A stretch of 5,097 bases of DNA from Anaerolineae bacterium (GTDB lineage Bacteria; Chloroflexota; Anaerolineae; Aggregatilineales; Aggregatilineaceae). The stretch lies in assembly GCA_018056405.1 (NCBI GenBank), contig JAGPFT010000264.1:1-5097 (forward strand), written 5' to 3'. The notes beneath the pieces are model-generated. The model was not told the origin of the DNA and made no database searches. It worked only from the letters and a program-made list of their open reading frames with translations. Shown piece after piece: positions 1-4,110 of the stretch; the first letter of the stretch is position 1, and every line of letters begins with the position of its first letter. The position numbers and the translations under genes were made by a program.

Positions 1-1
1 G

Positions 2-166
2 TTTCACCAGATTGATCGCGGGCACTACGAGCAGCAGGGCATGGGCCTGGGGCTGCCGCTGGCCCGCCGCCTGATCGAAGTGCACGGCGGCACACTGGAC
101 ATTCAGTCGGTGGTAGGGCGCGGCACACAGGTAACCGTGCAGCTTCCGCTCGCCAGGGAGTCGTGA
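2..166 (+). CDS. Sensor histidine kinase, C-terminal end of the ATPase domain (partial, 5' end outside window)
   Basis: This is the 3' end of a gene that begins before the window; 54 codons remain, ending in TGA at 164-166. The residues match the end of a HATPase_c domain. FHQID at residues 1-5 fits the F box, GMGLGLPLARRLIEVHGG at residues 13-30 is the G2 box and following helix that close the ATP lid, and the strand pattern GRGTQVTVQLPL near the end is the usual last beta strand. In the family this domain phosphorylates a histidine in the preceding DHp domain and passes the phosphate to a response regulator. Sensor domain, DHp histidine and N box are outside the window, so the signal cannot be told. 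No response regulator follows on the plus strand; the next gene, hypE, is convergent. The protein ends four residues after the domain, so there is no C-terminal receiver domain. Confidence 0.93.
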   Translation, partial: FHQIDRGHYEQQGMGLGLPLARRLIEVHGGTLDIQSVVGRGTQVTVQLPLARES

Positions 167-214
167 GCGGCGGGTCGCCTGCGCAAGGGGTGCCAGAGGT
201 GCTTATGCACTTTC

Positions 215-309
215 AACCCCTATCCCCTGGCCCTTTTCCCCGCAAGCAGGGAAAGGGGAGAAGCCCGTCCCTCCCCGCTGGCGGAGAGGGACTACAGGGT
301 GGGGTTAAG
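215..309. repeat. C-rich intergenic palindromic repeat, element 1
   Basis: Imperfect inverted repeat in a non-coding stretch. The left arm starts aacccctatcccctggccc and the right arm ends acagggtggggttaag, so the outer ends are complementary (aacccc/ggggtt). Inside are two separate hairpins. One pairs 231-240 with about 249-257 (cccttttccc/gggaaaggg, loop cgcaagca). The other pairs 267-273 with 286-292 (gtccctc/gagggac, perfect), extended by ccg/cgg around a ctgg loop. Its C-rich arms read like those of element 2, so both appear to belong to one repeat family. Such C-rich hairpin repeats are often dispersed between genes in high-GC bacterial genomes; copy number here cannot be seen. The short reading frames across it are low-complexity P/G-rich and not credible genes. 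Confidence 0.75.
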
Positions 310-323
310 AGACCGTTTGAGAA

Positions 324-435
324 GTTGTTCCCCCCACCCCAAACCCTTCCCCCACAAGGAGCTGAGGGGCCTGAAGTGCGCGCTTTTCTCCCTTCCCTCC
401 CTCGTGGGGGAAGGGCCGGGGATGGGGGGAAGAAG
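324..435. repeat. C-rich intergenic palindromic repeat, element 2 (36-nt inverted arms)
   Basis: Two 36-nt arms, 324-359 and 400-435, are inverted copies of each other with about 29 of 36 positions matching. Each reads as ttccccccaNccccNNccc followed by ttcccccac on its own strand. The 40-nt spacer (360-399) has no obvious gene; a second, shorter stem can form from cccttccc near 390-397 with ggggaaggg at 407-415. The 3' arm, read on the minus strand, resembles the 5' arm of element 1 (shared atcccc..ggccctt..cccc core). The whole 215-435 block therefore looks like four modules in alternating orientation. It could act as a MITE-like element, or as RNA structure between the convergent kinase and hypE transcripts; the sequence does not decide. 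Confidence 0.78.
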
Positions 436-471
436 CAGGTATAAGGCTTCTCGAACGGCCTCTAAGGCGCT

Positions 472-491
472 GCACGCTCCCCCTGGCGTGC
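472..491 (-). terminator. Possible terminator hairpin downstream of hypE
   Basis: Perfect 6-bp stem gcacgc (472-477) / gcgtgc (486-491) with an 8-nt loop, 17 nt past the hypE stop codon on the minus strand. There is no T run after it, so this is only a candidate. The larger hairpins of the adjacent C-rich repeat could equally stop or stabilise the transcript. Confidence 0.3.
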
Positions 492-508
492 GGAGTTCAT
501 AACACGCT

Positions 509-1567
509 CTAACAGATGCGCGGCAGAATCTCGCCCAGCGGCAGGTCTACCACGCGCCGCCCGCCGATGCCCGTGTGGGCGATGACCATGCCGGGATGCT
601 CGGCCACGACCTCGCCGATCAGCGCCGCGTCTGCGCCGAGGGGGTGACGGCGCATGGCTTCCAGCAATGCCTCCGCGTGCTCGCGCGGGACGATGGCGAC
701 CAGTTTGCCCTCATTGGCCACATAGAGCGGGTCAATGCCCAGCATCTCGCAGGCGGCCATCACCGCCGGGCGCACGGGGACTGCCGTCTCTGCGATGGCA
801 AAGCCAACGCGAGACTGCCCGGCCAGTTCGTTGAGCACAGCCGCCAGCCCGCCGCGCGTGGCGTCGCGCAGGCAGTGAATGTCGCGGGTCACCGCCAGCA
901 TGTCGGCGACCAGCGTGTGCAGCGGCGCGCTATCGCTGACCAGCTCCGTCTCGAAGCTCAGCCCCTCGCGCACCGACATGATGGCCATGCCGTGATCGCC
1001 GACGGTGCCGCTGACCAGGATGGCGTCGCCGGGGCGGGCGCGGTCGGCGGCGATGTGCACGTCAGGCGGCACCAGGCCCAGCCCCGCCGTGTTGATGAAG
1101 ACGCCATCGCCTTTGCCCTTGTTGACCACTTTGGTATCGCCCGTCACCAACTGCACGCCCGCCGCCCGGCACGCCCCGGCCATCGAGGTGACGATGCGCC
1201 CCAGGTCGTCCATGGGCAGCCCCTCTTCGAGGATGAAGCCCGCCGACAGGTACAGCGGCTGCGCCCCGCTCACCGCCAGATCGTTGATCGTGCCGTGCAC
1301 GGCCAGGCTGCCGATGTCGCCGCCGGGGAAGAACAGCGGGCTGATCACGAAGGAGTCGGTGGTGAAGGCCAGCCGCGCCCCGTTGATGTCCAGCACGGCC
1401 TGGTCATTGAGCGCGGCCAGGGCCGGATTGTCGAAGAGCGGCACGAAGAGGTGCTGGATCAGGTCGGCGGAGAGCCGCCCGCCGCTGCCGTGCCCCAGCA
1501 CGATCTGCGGGTAGTCGCGCAGCGGCAGCGGGCAGACGAAGCCGGAGAAGGTGGGTGGGTGGGTCAA
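509..1567 (-). CDS. hypE: Hydrogenase maturation factor HypE (carbamoyl dehydratase)
   Basis: HypE makes the cyanide ligands of the [NiFe]-hydrogenase active site in the cytoplasm. HypF carbamoylates its C-terminal cysteine, HypE dehydrates this to a thiocyanate using ATP, and the CN group goes to the HypC-HypD complex. All signatures are present in this 352-residue protein, a normal family length: GHGSGG at 25-30, TTDSFVISPLFFPGGDIG at 69-86, NDLA at 95-98, GDTKVV at 143-148, DATRGG at 235-240, NEGK at 285-288 and the obligatory C-terminal PRIC ending in Cys352. The fold is the two-part PurM/AIRS ATPase. The start is TTG at 1567: the frame stops upstream at 1601-1603 with no ATG or GTG between, and the residues before GHGSGG resemble other HypE N-termini. 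No strong ribosome binding site is visible. No hypA, B, C, D, F or hydrogenase gene is in the window. A promoter candidate lies at 1619-1648. Confidence 0.97.
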   Translation of the reverse strand: MTHPPTFSGFVCPLPLRDYPQIVLGHGSGGRLSADLIQHLFVPLFDNPALAALNDQAVLDINGARLAFTTDSFVISPLFFPGGDIGSLAVHGTINDLAVSGAQPLYLSAGFILEEGLPMDDLGRIVTSMAGACRAAGVQLVTGDTKVVNKGKGDGVFINTAGLGLVPPDVHIAADRARPGDAILVSGTVGDHGMAIMSVREGLSFETELVSDSAPLHTLVADMLAVTRDIHCLRDATRGGLAAVLNELAGQSRVGFAIAETAVPVRPAVMAACEMLGIDPLYVANEGKLVAIVPREHAEALLEAMRRHPLGADAALIGEVVAEHPGMVIAHTGIGGRRVVDLPLGEILPRIC

Positions 1568-1618
1568 GGGGTAGATGTCCAGTTGGTAGTCGGGCGCTCT
1601 TCAGGTGAAACTGCGTAG

Positions 1619-1648
1619 ATTGTAGCGTCTGAGGGGGGTGAATACCAA
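1619..1648 (-). promoter_or_regulatory. Predicted sigma70-type promoter of hypE
   Basis: On the minus strand a -35-like TTGGTA (1643-1648) and a -10-like TACAAT (1619-1624) are separated by 18 nt. Transcription would begin near 1612, giving a leader of about 45 nt before the TTG start. The -35 overlaps a small inverted repeat, atacc (1642-1646) and ggtat (1653-1657), which could be an operator, but it is short enough to be chance. Prediction from consensus match only. Confidence 0.5.
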
Positions 1649-1728
1649 AGTGGGTATGAAATCACTGCACAGCACACGCGCCAGAGCCGACCAGAAGGGT
1701 TTCACCGGGAAGCGGAGCGGCGAACAGC

Positions 1729-1762
1729 AGACTTCCGAAGTCTGCGCAGACTTCGGAAGTCT
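1729..1762. repeat. Perfect 34-bp nested palindrome
   Basis: The left half agacttccgaagtctgc is followed immediately by its exact reverse complement gcagacttcggaagtct, without a single mismatch. Each half also contains a smaller palindrome (agactt/aagtct around ccg or cgg), so the site can form one long hairpin (15-bp stem, gcgc loop) or two small ones. There is no T run on either side, so it is a poor intrinsic terminator. Its right end touches the first codons of the DUF4160 frame and supplies a possible ribosome binding site (ggaag) for ATG 1765. It could be a dispersed REP-like element, a recombination site or a dyad operator; none of these is proven here. Confidence 0.9.
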
Positions 1763-1764
1763 TG

Positions 1765-1956
1765 ATGCGTTCGCTCTGGATATTCTGCGATCGCGAGAGT
1801 AGCAGTGCGAAGTTCTGGCTCGACCCGGAAGTGATCCTCGCTGAGAATTACGGCTATAATCGAAAAGAATTACGAGAGATCGAACGCCTGGTAAAACAGC
1901 ATGTGGAGCAATTGCGCAATGAGTGGGACGCTTTCTGCGGCGGTAACTCTGTCTAG
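1765..1956 (+). CDS. DUF4160-family protein, apparently missing its N-terminus
   Basis: The 63-residue product matches the central and C-terminal part of DUF4160. AKFWLDPEV at residues 15-23, LAENYGYNRKELREIERLV at 25-43, and a closing helix with NEWDAF are the family's usual pattern. DUF4160 proteins are normally about 75-90 residues and begin with a strand-rich segment of the type RFFFY..EPPHIHVE. That segment is absent here, and the frame upstream (open back to 1660) does not encode it. The missing part ends where the 34-bp palindrome lies, so the gene looks 5'-truncated and may be a pseudogene, although ATG 1765 has a plausible ggaag site. It overlaps the following DUF2442 gene by 38 nt. 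DUF4160 and DUF2442 genes are often neighbours and have been considered toxin-antitoxin-like; the biochemical role is not established. Confidence 0.7.
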   Translation: MRSLWIFCDRESSSAKFWLDPEVILAENYGYNRKELREIERLVKQHVEQLRNEWDAFCGGNSV

Positions 1957-2224
1957 AGTGGTCAATGTCTCCGTAACCGAGGACACGCTCTCGGTCGATC
2001 TGGAAGATGGGCGCACCATCGCTGTCCCAATCGCGTGGTATCCCCGCCTGGCGTATGGAACGCCGCAGGAGCGGGCCAACTTCCAGATCAGCAGCGCCGG
2101 CTATGGCATTCACTGGCCCGATCTGGACGAGGATATTGGCGTTGAGGGTCTGTTGCGAGGGAAGAAGTCAACCGAAAGCCCCGCATCCTTCGAGCGGTGG
2201 CTGCAACTACGTCAGCACAAGTAG
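1919..2224 (+). CDS. DUF2442 domain-containing protein
   Basis: 101 residues. The DUF2442 core runs from about residue 14 to 81: VTEDTLSVDLEDGRTIAVP at 19-37, AWYPRL at 39-44, TPQERANFQI at 48-57, and the diagnostic GYGIHWPDLDEDIGVEGLL at 61-79. ATG 1919 is chosen because ggag at 1905-1908 sits 10 nt before it; an in-frame alternative at 1901 lacks such a site. The family is small and cytoplasmic, commonly encoded next to DUF4160, and proposed to be the partner (often antitoxin) in a pair, but its function is not firmly known. Here the domain is complete while the DUF4160 partner appears truncated, so it may now act alone. The gene ends just before a strong hairpin shared with the convergent gene. 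Confidence 0.9.
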   Translation: MSGTLSAAVTLSRVVNVSVTEDTLSVDLEDGRTIAVPIAWYPRLAYGTPQERANFQISSAGYGIHWPDLDEDIGVEGLLRGKKSTESPASFERWLQLRQHK

Positions 2225-2231
2225 CACGAGC

Positions 2232-2255
2232 GCGGGCGGGAATCAACCCGCCCGC
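2232..2255. terminator. Hairpin shared by convergent genes (likely bidirectional terminator)
   Basis: Perfect 9-bp all-GC stem gcgggcggg (2232-2240) / cccgcccgc (2247-2255) with a 6-nt loop aatcaa. It begins 8 nt after the DUF2442 stop, and its loop contains the TGA stop codon (2243-2245) of the minus-strand 97-residue gene. Position between two converging 3' ends suggests it serves both. No T run follows on either strand, so termination efficiency is uncertain. Confidence 0.6.
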
Positions 2256-2536
2256 CGGGTGCGGGCAGCTTTCCGTCTGCGCCGTTGTTCTTCGACCCAC
2301 GCCTGACCATCTTCAATACTCTGATCGCGCCAGCCGCCGGGTAATCCCTCTGCCACAATCGCCGCGCCGGTAGCCGGCTCGGTCTGCATCAGCCGCTCGA
2401 TCTCGGCATCTGTCAGCGGCTCGGCAGCCTCCCGCTCGATGCGCACCCGGACTTCGCCCGGCGGCAGCCCCTCCGGTAACTCGACTTCCAGCTTGCCCTC
2501 CTGGTTGATCCGTCCCTTCAACTCGATTACATTCAT
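2243..2536 (-). CDS. Hypothetical antitoxin-like protein (97 aa)
   Basis: I do not recognise a named family with certainty. The N-terminal part (residues 4-34), IELKGRINQEGKLEVELPEGLPPGEVRVRIE, looks like a small beta domain of the kind found at the start of many antitoxin-like proteins. A charged middle (39-52, LTDAEIERLMQTEP) and a motif TGAAIVAEGLPGGWRDQSIEDGQAWVEEQ at 56-84 follow, then a very basic arginine-rich tail (RRRRK at 85-89 and RTRR at 92-95). I recall similar ends with GGW..xGIxDGxxWVexQR in proteins annotated as antitoxins in Chloroflexota. Start ATG 2536 has a weak gaagaa site upstream and a good promoter at 2567-2596. No toxin gene lies beside it in the same direction, so it is an orphan if it is an antitoxin. 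DNA binding through the basic tail is a guess. Confidence 0.72.
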   Translation of the reverse strand: MNVIELKGRINQEGKLEVELPEGLPPGEVRVRIEREAAEPLTDAEIERLMQTEPATGAAIVAEGLPGGWRDQSIEDGQAWVEEQRRRRKAARTRRAG

Positions 2537-2566
2537 CGCGCTGTTCTTCTTCTACGTCTGCTCCCC

Positions 2567-2596
2567 ATTGTATGCCAAGCTACCCGGCACAATCAA
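2567..2596 (-). promoter_or_regulatory. Predicted sigma70-type promoter of the 97-aa gene
   Basis: On the minus strand TTGATT (2591-2596) and TACAAT (2567-2572) are separated by 18 nt, giving a predicted start near 2560 and a leader of about 24 nt before ATG 2536. It lies directly after the terminator at 2619-2655, as expected for a new transcription unit. The -10 hexamer and spacer length are the same as in the hypE promoter candidate. Confidence 0.6.
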
Positions 2597-2618
2597 CGCT
2601 TTTCTGGGCCTGCCCGAC

Positions 2619-2655
2619 AAAAAGCCCGCCGGAATCGCGGGGCGGATCGGCGGGC
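2619..2655 (-). terminator. Rho-independent terminator after the DUF2283 gene
   Basis: Read on the minus strand, an 8-bp GC stem gcccgccg (2655-2648) / cggcgggc (2631-2624) encloses a 16-nt GC-rich loop and is followed at once by five T residues (2623-2619). It starts 22 nt after the DUF2283 stop codon. This is the only hairpin with a proper T run in the window and probably ends the whole minus-strand operon coming from the oxidoreductase genes. Confidence 0.82.
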
Positions 2656-2677
2656 GGGAAGTGCGAGGGCGCTGCGA

Positions 2678-2911
2678 TCAGGCCAGCTTGCGCAAGTCCA
2701 TCTCGACCGGCAGCGACTGAGGTAAGTGCACGGAGCCAAAGCGTGATGACAGGTTCAGCACCGTCAGCCCGACAATCTCGCCAGTATCCGGGTCTATGCG
2801 CAGCAGCACATCGTCGCCCACTTCCTGCGAAATCGCCGGGCGCGGCTCGCCAATAGACAGATACAGCACATCCCCTTCCGCGTCATAGAATAGCTGCGTC
2901 ATTTTGTCCAT
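2678..2911 (-). CDS. DUF2283 domain-containing protein
   Basis: 77 residues covering a complete DUF2283 domain: FYDAEGDVLYLSIGEPRPA at 8-26 (the YD..DVLY start of the family), DDVLLRIDPDTGEIVGLTVLN at 33-53, and a short tail with DLRKL. DUF2283 proteins are small cytoplasmic beta-rich proteins of unsettled function, frequently encoded directly after a toxin-like gene and therefore treated as putative antitoxins. Here the gene overlaps the end of the upstream toxin-like gene. ATG 2911 gives a 13-nt overlap and has ggag 7 nt upstream; the internal ATG at 2902 would give an ATGA overlap with the stop codon but has a weaker site, so I prefer 2911. A terminator follows at 2619-2655. Confidence 0.9.
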   Translation of the reverse strand: MDKMTQLFYDAEGDVLYLSIGEPRPAISQEVGDDVLLRIDPDTGEIVGLTVLNLSSRFGSVHLPQSLPVEMDLRKLA

Positions 2912-3219
2912 ATCACGTCTCCAGACTTGATCTTGTCTGTCGCGTAGATTGTGGAGATGAAGTGCTGCTCAATCCGTTTGACCACAACCACAACCCACTT
3001 GCCGCCCAACACACGATCCTTGAACTGATAATACAACACAACCCGGTTATCGCTCACACTTTGGCGCACTTCATCCGGCATACGCAACACTTCACCAACT
3101 TGGTCAATGAACCCGGAGACTTCGGGATGCTTGGCGAGGACGGCTGTACGCACCGTGCCGGTCAGCACTACTGCATTGCCAAATACATCTGTATAGACTT
3201 GTTCGCCCGTCCCACTCAC
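2899..3219 (-). CDS. Toxin-like protein resembling PBECR/BECR-fold nucleases
   Basis: 106 residues. The order of motifs resembles the phage-Barnase-EndoU-ColicinE5/D-RelE-like group: TDVFGNAVVLT at 10-20, a helix ending in KHPEV at 30-34, MPDEVRQS at 47-54, RVVLYYQF at 59-66, the strand GGKWVVVVVKRIEQHFISTIYATDKIK at 72-98 and a terminal VIW. In typical relatives the helix before HPE carries RW..HI; here it reads VRTAVLA, so one commonly conserved position may be lost, while the HPE and ST.Y parts remain. Such proteins are predicted ribonuclease toxins, but no activity can be shown here. The start is GTG 3219 with aggtcagg just upstream. The gene begins 23 nt after the 88-residue gene with no clear promoter, and overlaps DUF2283, its likely partner. 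GC content, hand-counted over 2941-3180, is about 54 percent, lower than the oxidoreductase genes. Confidence 0.8.
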   Translation of the reverse strand: MSGTGEQVYTDVFGNAVVLTGTVRTAVLAKHPEVSGFIDQVGEVLRMPDEVRQSVSDNRVVLYYQFKDRVLGGKWVVVVVKRIEQHFISTIYATDKIKSGDVIWTK

Positions 3220-3242
3220 GATCCTGACCTGTCACAATTGAA

Positions 3243-3509
3243 CTACGCCGCCGTCGTGATCACCTGGACCTTCACTCCGAACCGCGCCAGGAACTCCGAC
3301 AGCACCGACCACGACAGCGGAAAGCCGGGCGAATCGCCCGCCCCCAGGTAGGCTAGCACGTCCATGATGGCCTCTTCGTTGGGAACGTCCTCGTCGCTTT
3401 CAGCGACCATCACCAGCGCGTCCTCGGCCCAGCGTACCAGTTCTGCTTCGGTCATGCGGTGATTGAGATGCGCCAGAATCTTCTCGACCACTACCTCCTG
3501 GGTGATCAC
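3243..3509 (-). CDS. Hypothetical protein (88 aa) in the oxidoreductase operon
   Basis: Not recognised as a named family. The 88-residue product is predicted mostly helical and acidic: helix 4-16, then AELVRWAEDALVMVAES at 22-38, an acidic stretch DEDVPNEEA at 39-47, IMDVLAYLGAGDSPGF at 48-63 and PLSWSVLSEFLARFGVKVQV at 64-83. No cysteines, membrane segment or signal peptide. The frame stays open upstream to 4007, but that part runs antiparallel in frame to nothing and overlaps the gamma-subunit gene out of frame with low-complexity R/A/G-rich residues. The start is therefore placed at GTG 3509, which has aggt/agagg 6 nt upstream. The gene lies 47 nt after the gamma subunit and 23 nt before the toxin-like gene, so it is probably co-transcribed with the oxidoreductase; a link to that enzyme is only suggested by position. 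Confidence 0.8.
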   Translation of the reverse strand: MITQEVVVEKILAHLNHRMTEAELVRWAEDALVMVAESDEDVPNEEAIMDVLAYLGAGDSPGFPLSWSVLSEFLARFGVKVQVITTAA

Positions 3510-3556
3510 GCGCCACCTCTCTCTAAACAAGCCATTTCGCCCCGCCGCCCGGCCCC

Positions 3557-4108
3557 TCACTCGACCGGCTGCGTCTGACCCAGCGACAGGCCCCGTTCCA
3601 ACGCCGCCCTGTTGATCGCGTGCAGGTGCGCCTTGCGCGCGCCGAGCTTGTCTTGCAGCACGGCCAGCACCGTCTGTGGCGCGACGATCGGCTGACGGGC
3701 CAGCAGCGCGCCGAAGAGGATCATGTTGGCCACGCGCACCTGGCCCATCTCTGCTGCCACTTCGGTAGCGGGGATGAGCAGAACGGTCAGGTCGGCCCGC
3801 GTTGGCGGCGTGACCATCAGCGACTGGTTGATGACCAGCAGCCCGCCCGCCTTGACCAGCGGCTCGTACTTCTCCAGCGAGGGGTTGTTGAAGACGACGG
3901 CGATGCTGGGGTGCATACACACCGGCGAACCAATCGGCTCGTCGCTGACGACGACCGTGCAGTTGGCTGTGCCGCCGCGCATCTCCGGCCCGTAGGACGG
4001 AATCCACGTCACGTGCCTGCCCTCTTCCAGGGCGGTGTAGGCCAACAGTTGCCCGGCGAAAAGCACGCCCTGCCCGCCGAAGCCGGCGAAGATAATCTCC
4101 TCGTGCAT
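3557..4108 (-). CDS. 2-oxoacid:ferredoxin oxidoreductase, gamma subunit
   Basis: 183 residues, the usual length for the free-standing gamma subunit (POR/KOR gamma domain). FAGFGGQGVLFAGQLLA at 7-23 is the glycine-rich start of the family, WIPSYGPEMRGGTANCTVVVSD at 35-56 the second signature, and VANMILFGALLA further on matches the conserved NM.xLG region. With the alpha and beta subunits it forms the enzyme that decarboxylates a 2-oxoacid to an acyl-CoA with reduction of ferredoxin, or the reverse reaction. Substrate cannot be fixed from this subunit; 2-oxoglutarate and branched-chain 2-oxoacids are the likeliest. ATG 4108 starts 2 nt after the beta stop and has aaggag 8 nt upstream inside the end of the beta gene, which points to translational coupling. 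Confidence 0.94.
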   Translation of the reverse strand: MHEEIIFAGFGGQGVLFAGQLLAYTALEEGRHVTWIPSYGPEMRGGTANCTVVVSDEPIGSPVCMHPSIAVVFNNPSLEKYEPLVKAGGLLVINQSLMVTPPTRADLTVLLIPATEVAAEMGQVRVANMILFGALLARQPIVAPQTVLAVLQDKLGARKAHLHAINRAALERGLSLGQTQPVE

Positions 4109-4110
4109 GG

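Noticed and set aside
215..435. CRISPR array
   Set aside because: The modules alternate in orientation, are imperfect and have no regular unique spacers, so this is a hairpin repeat block rather than a CRISPR.
163..502. Two short plus-strand frames in the kinase-hypE gap
   Set aside because: They run through the C-rich hairpin repeats and encode low-complexity P, G and R residues; no ribosome site or family resemblance.
575..1618. Long plus-strand open frame opposite hypE (about 347 codons)
   Set aside because: It is an antisense shadow of hypE in GC-rich DNA: rich in R, H, Q and A, with no recognisable domain, while the opposite frame has every HypE signature.
1855..1860. Perfect TATAAT inside the DUF4160 gene, 58 nt before DUF2442
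   Set aside because: It encodes part of the conserved YGYN segment, and the best -35 at 18 nt spacing matches only weakly, so a coding coincidence is more likely than an internal promoter.
1613..2952. Shared 11-mer gcgtagattgt at 1613-1623 and 2942-2952
   Set aside because: An 11-mer match is expected several times by chance in a window of this size; one copy is within the toxin-like coding region.
3510..4007. Upstream extension of the 88-residue frame to 254 codons
   Set aside because: The extension overlaps the gamma-subunit gene in another frame and is low-complexity R/A/G-rich; the GTG at 3509 has a good ribosome site.
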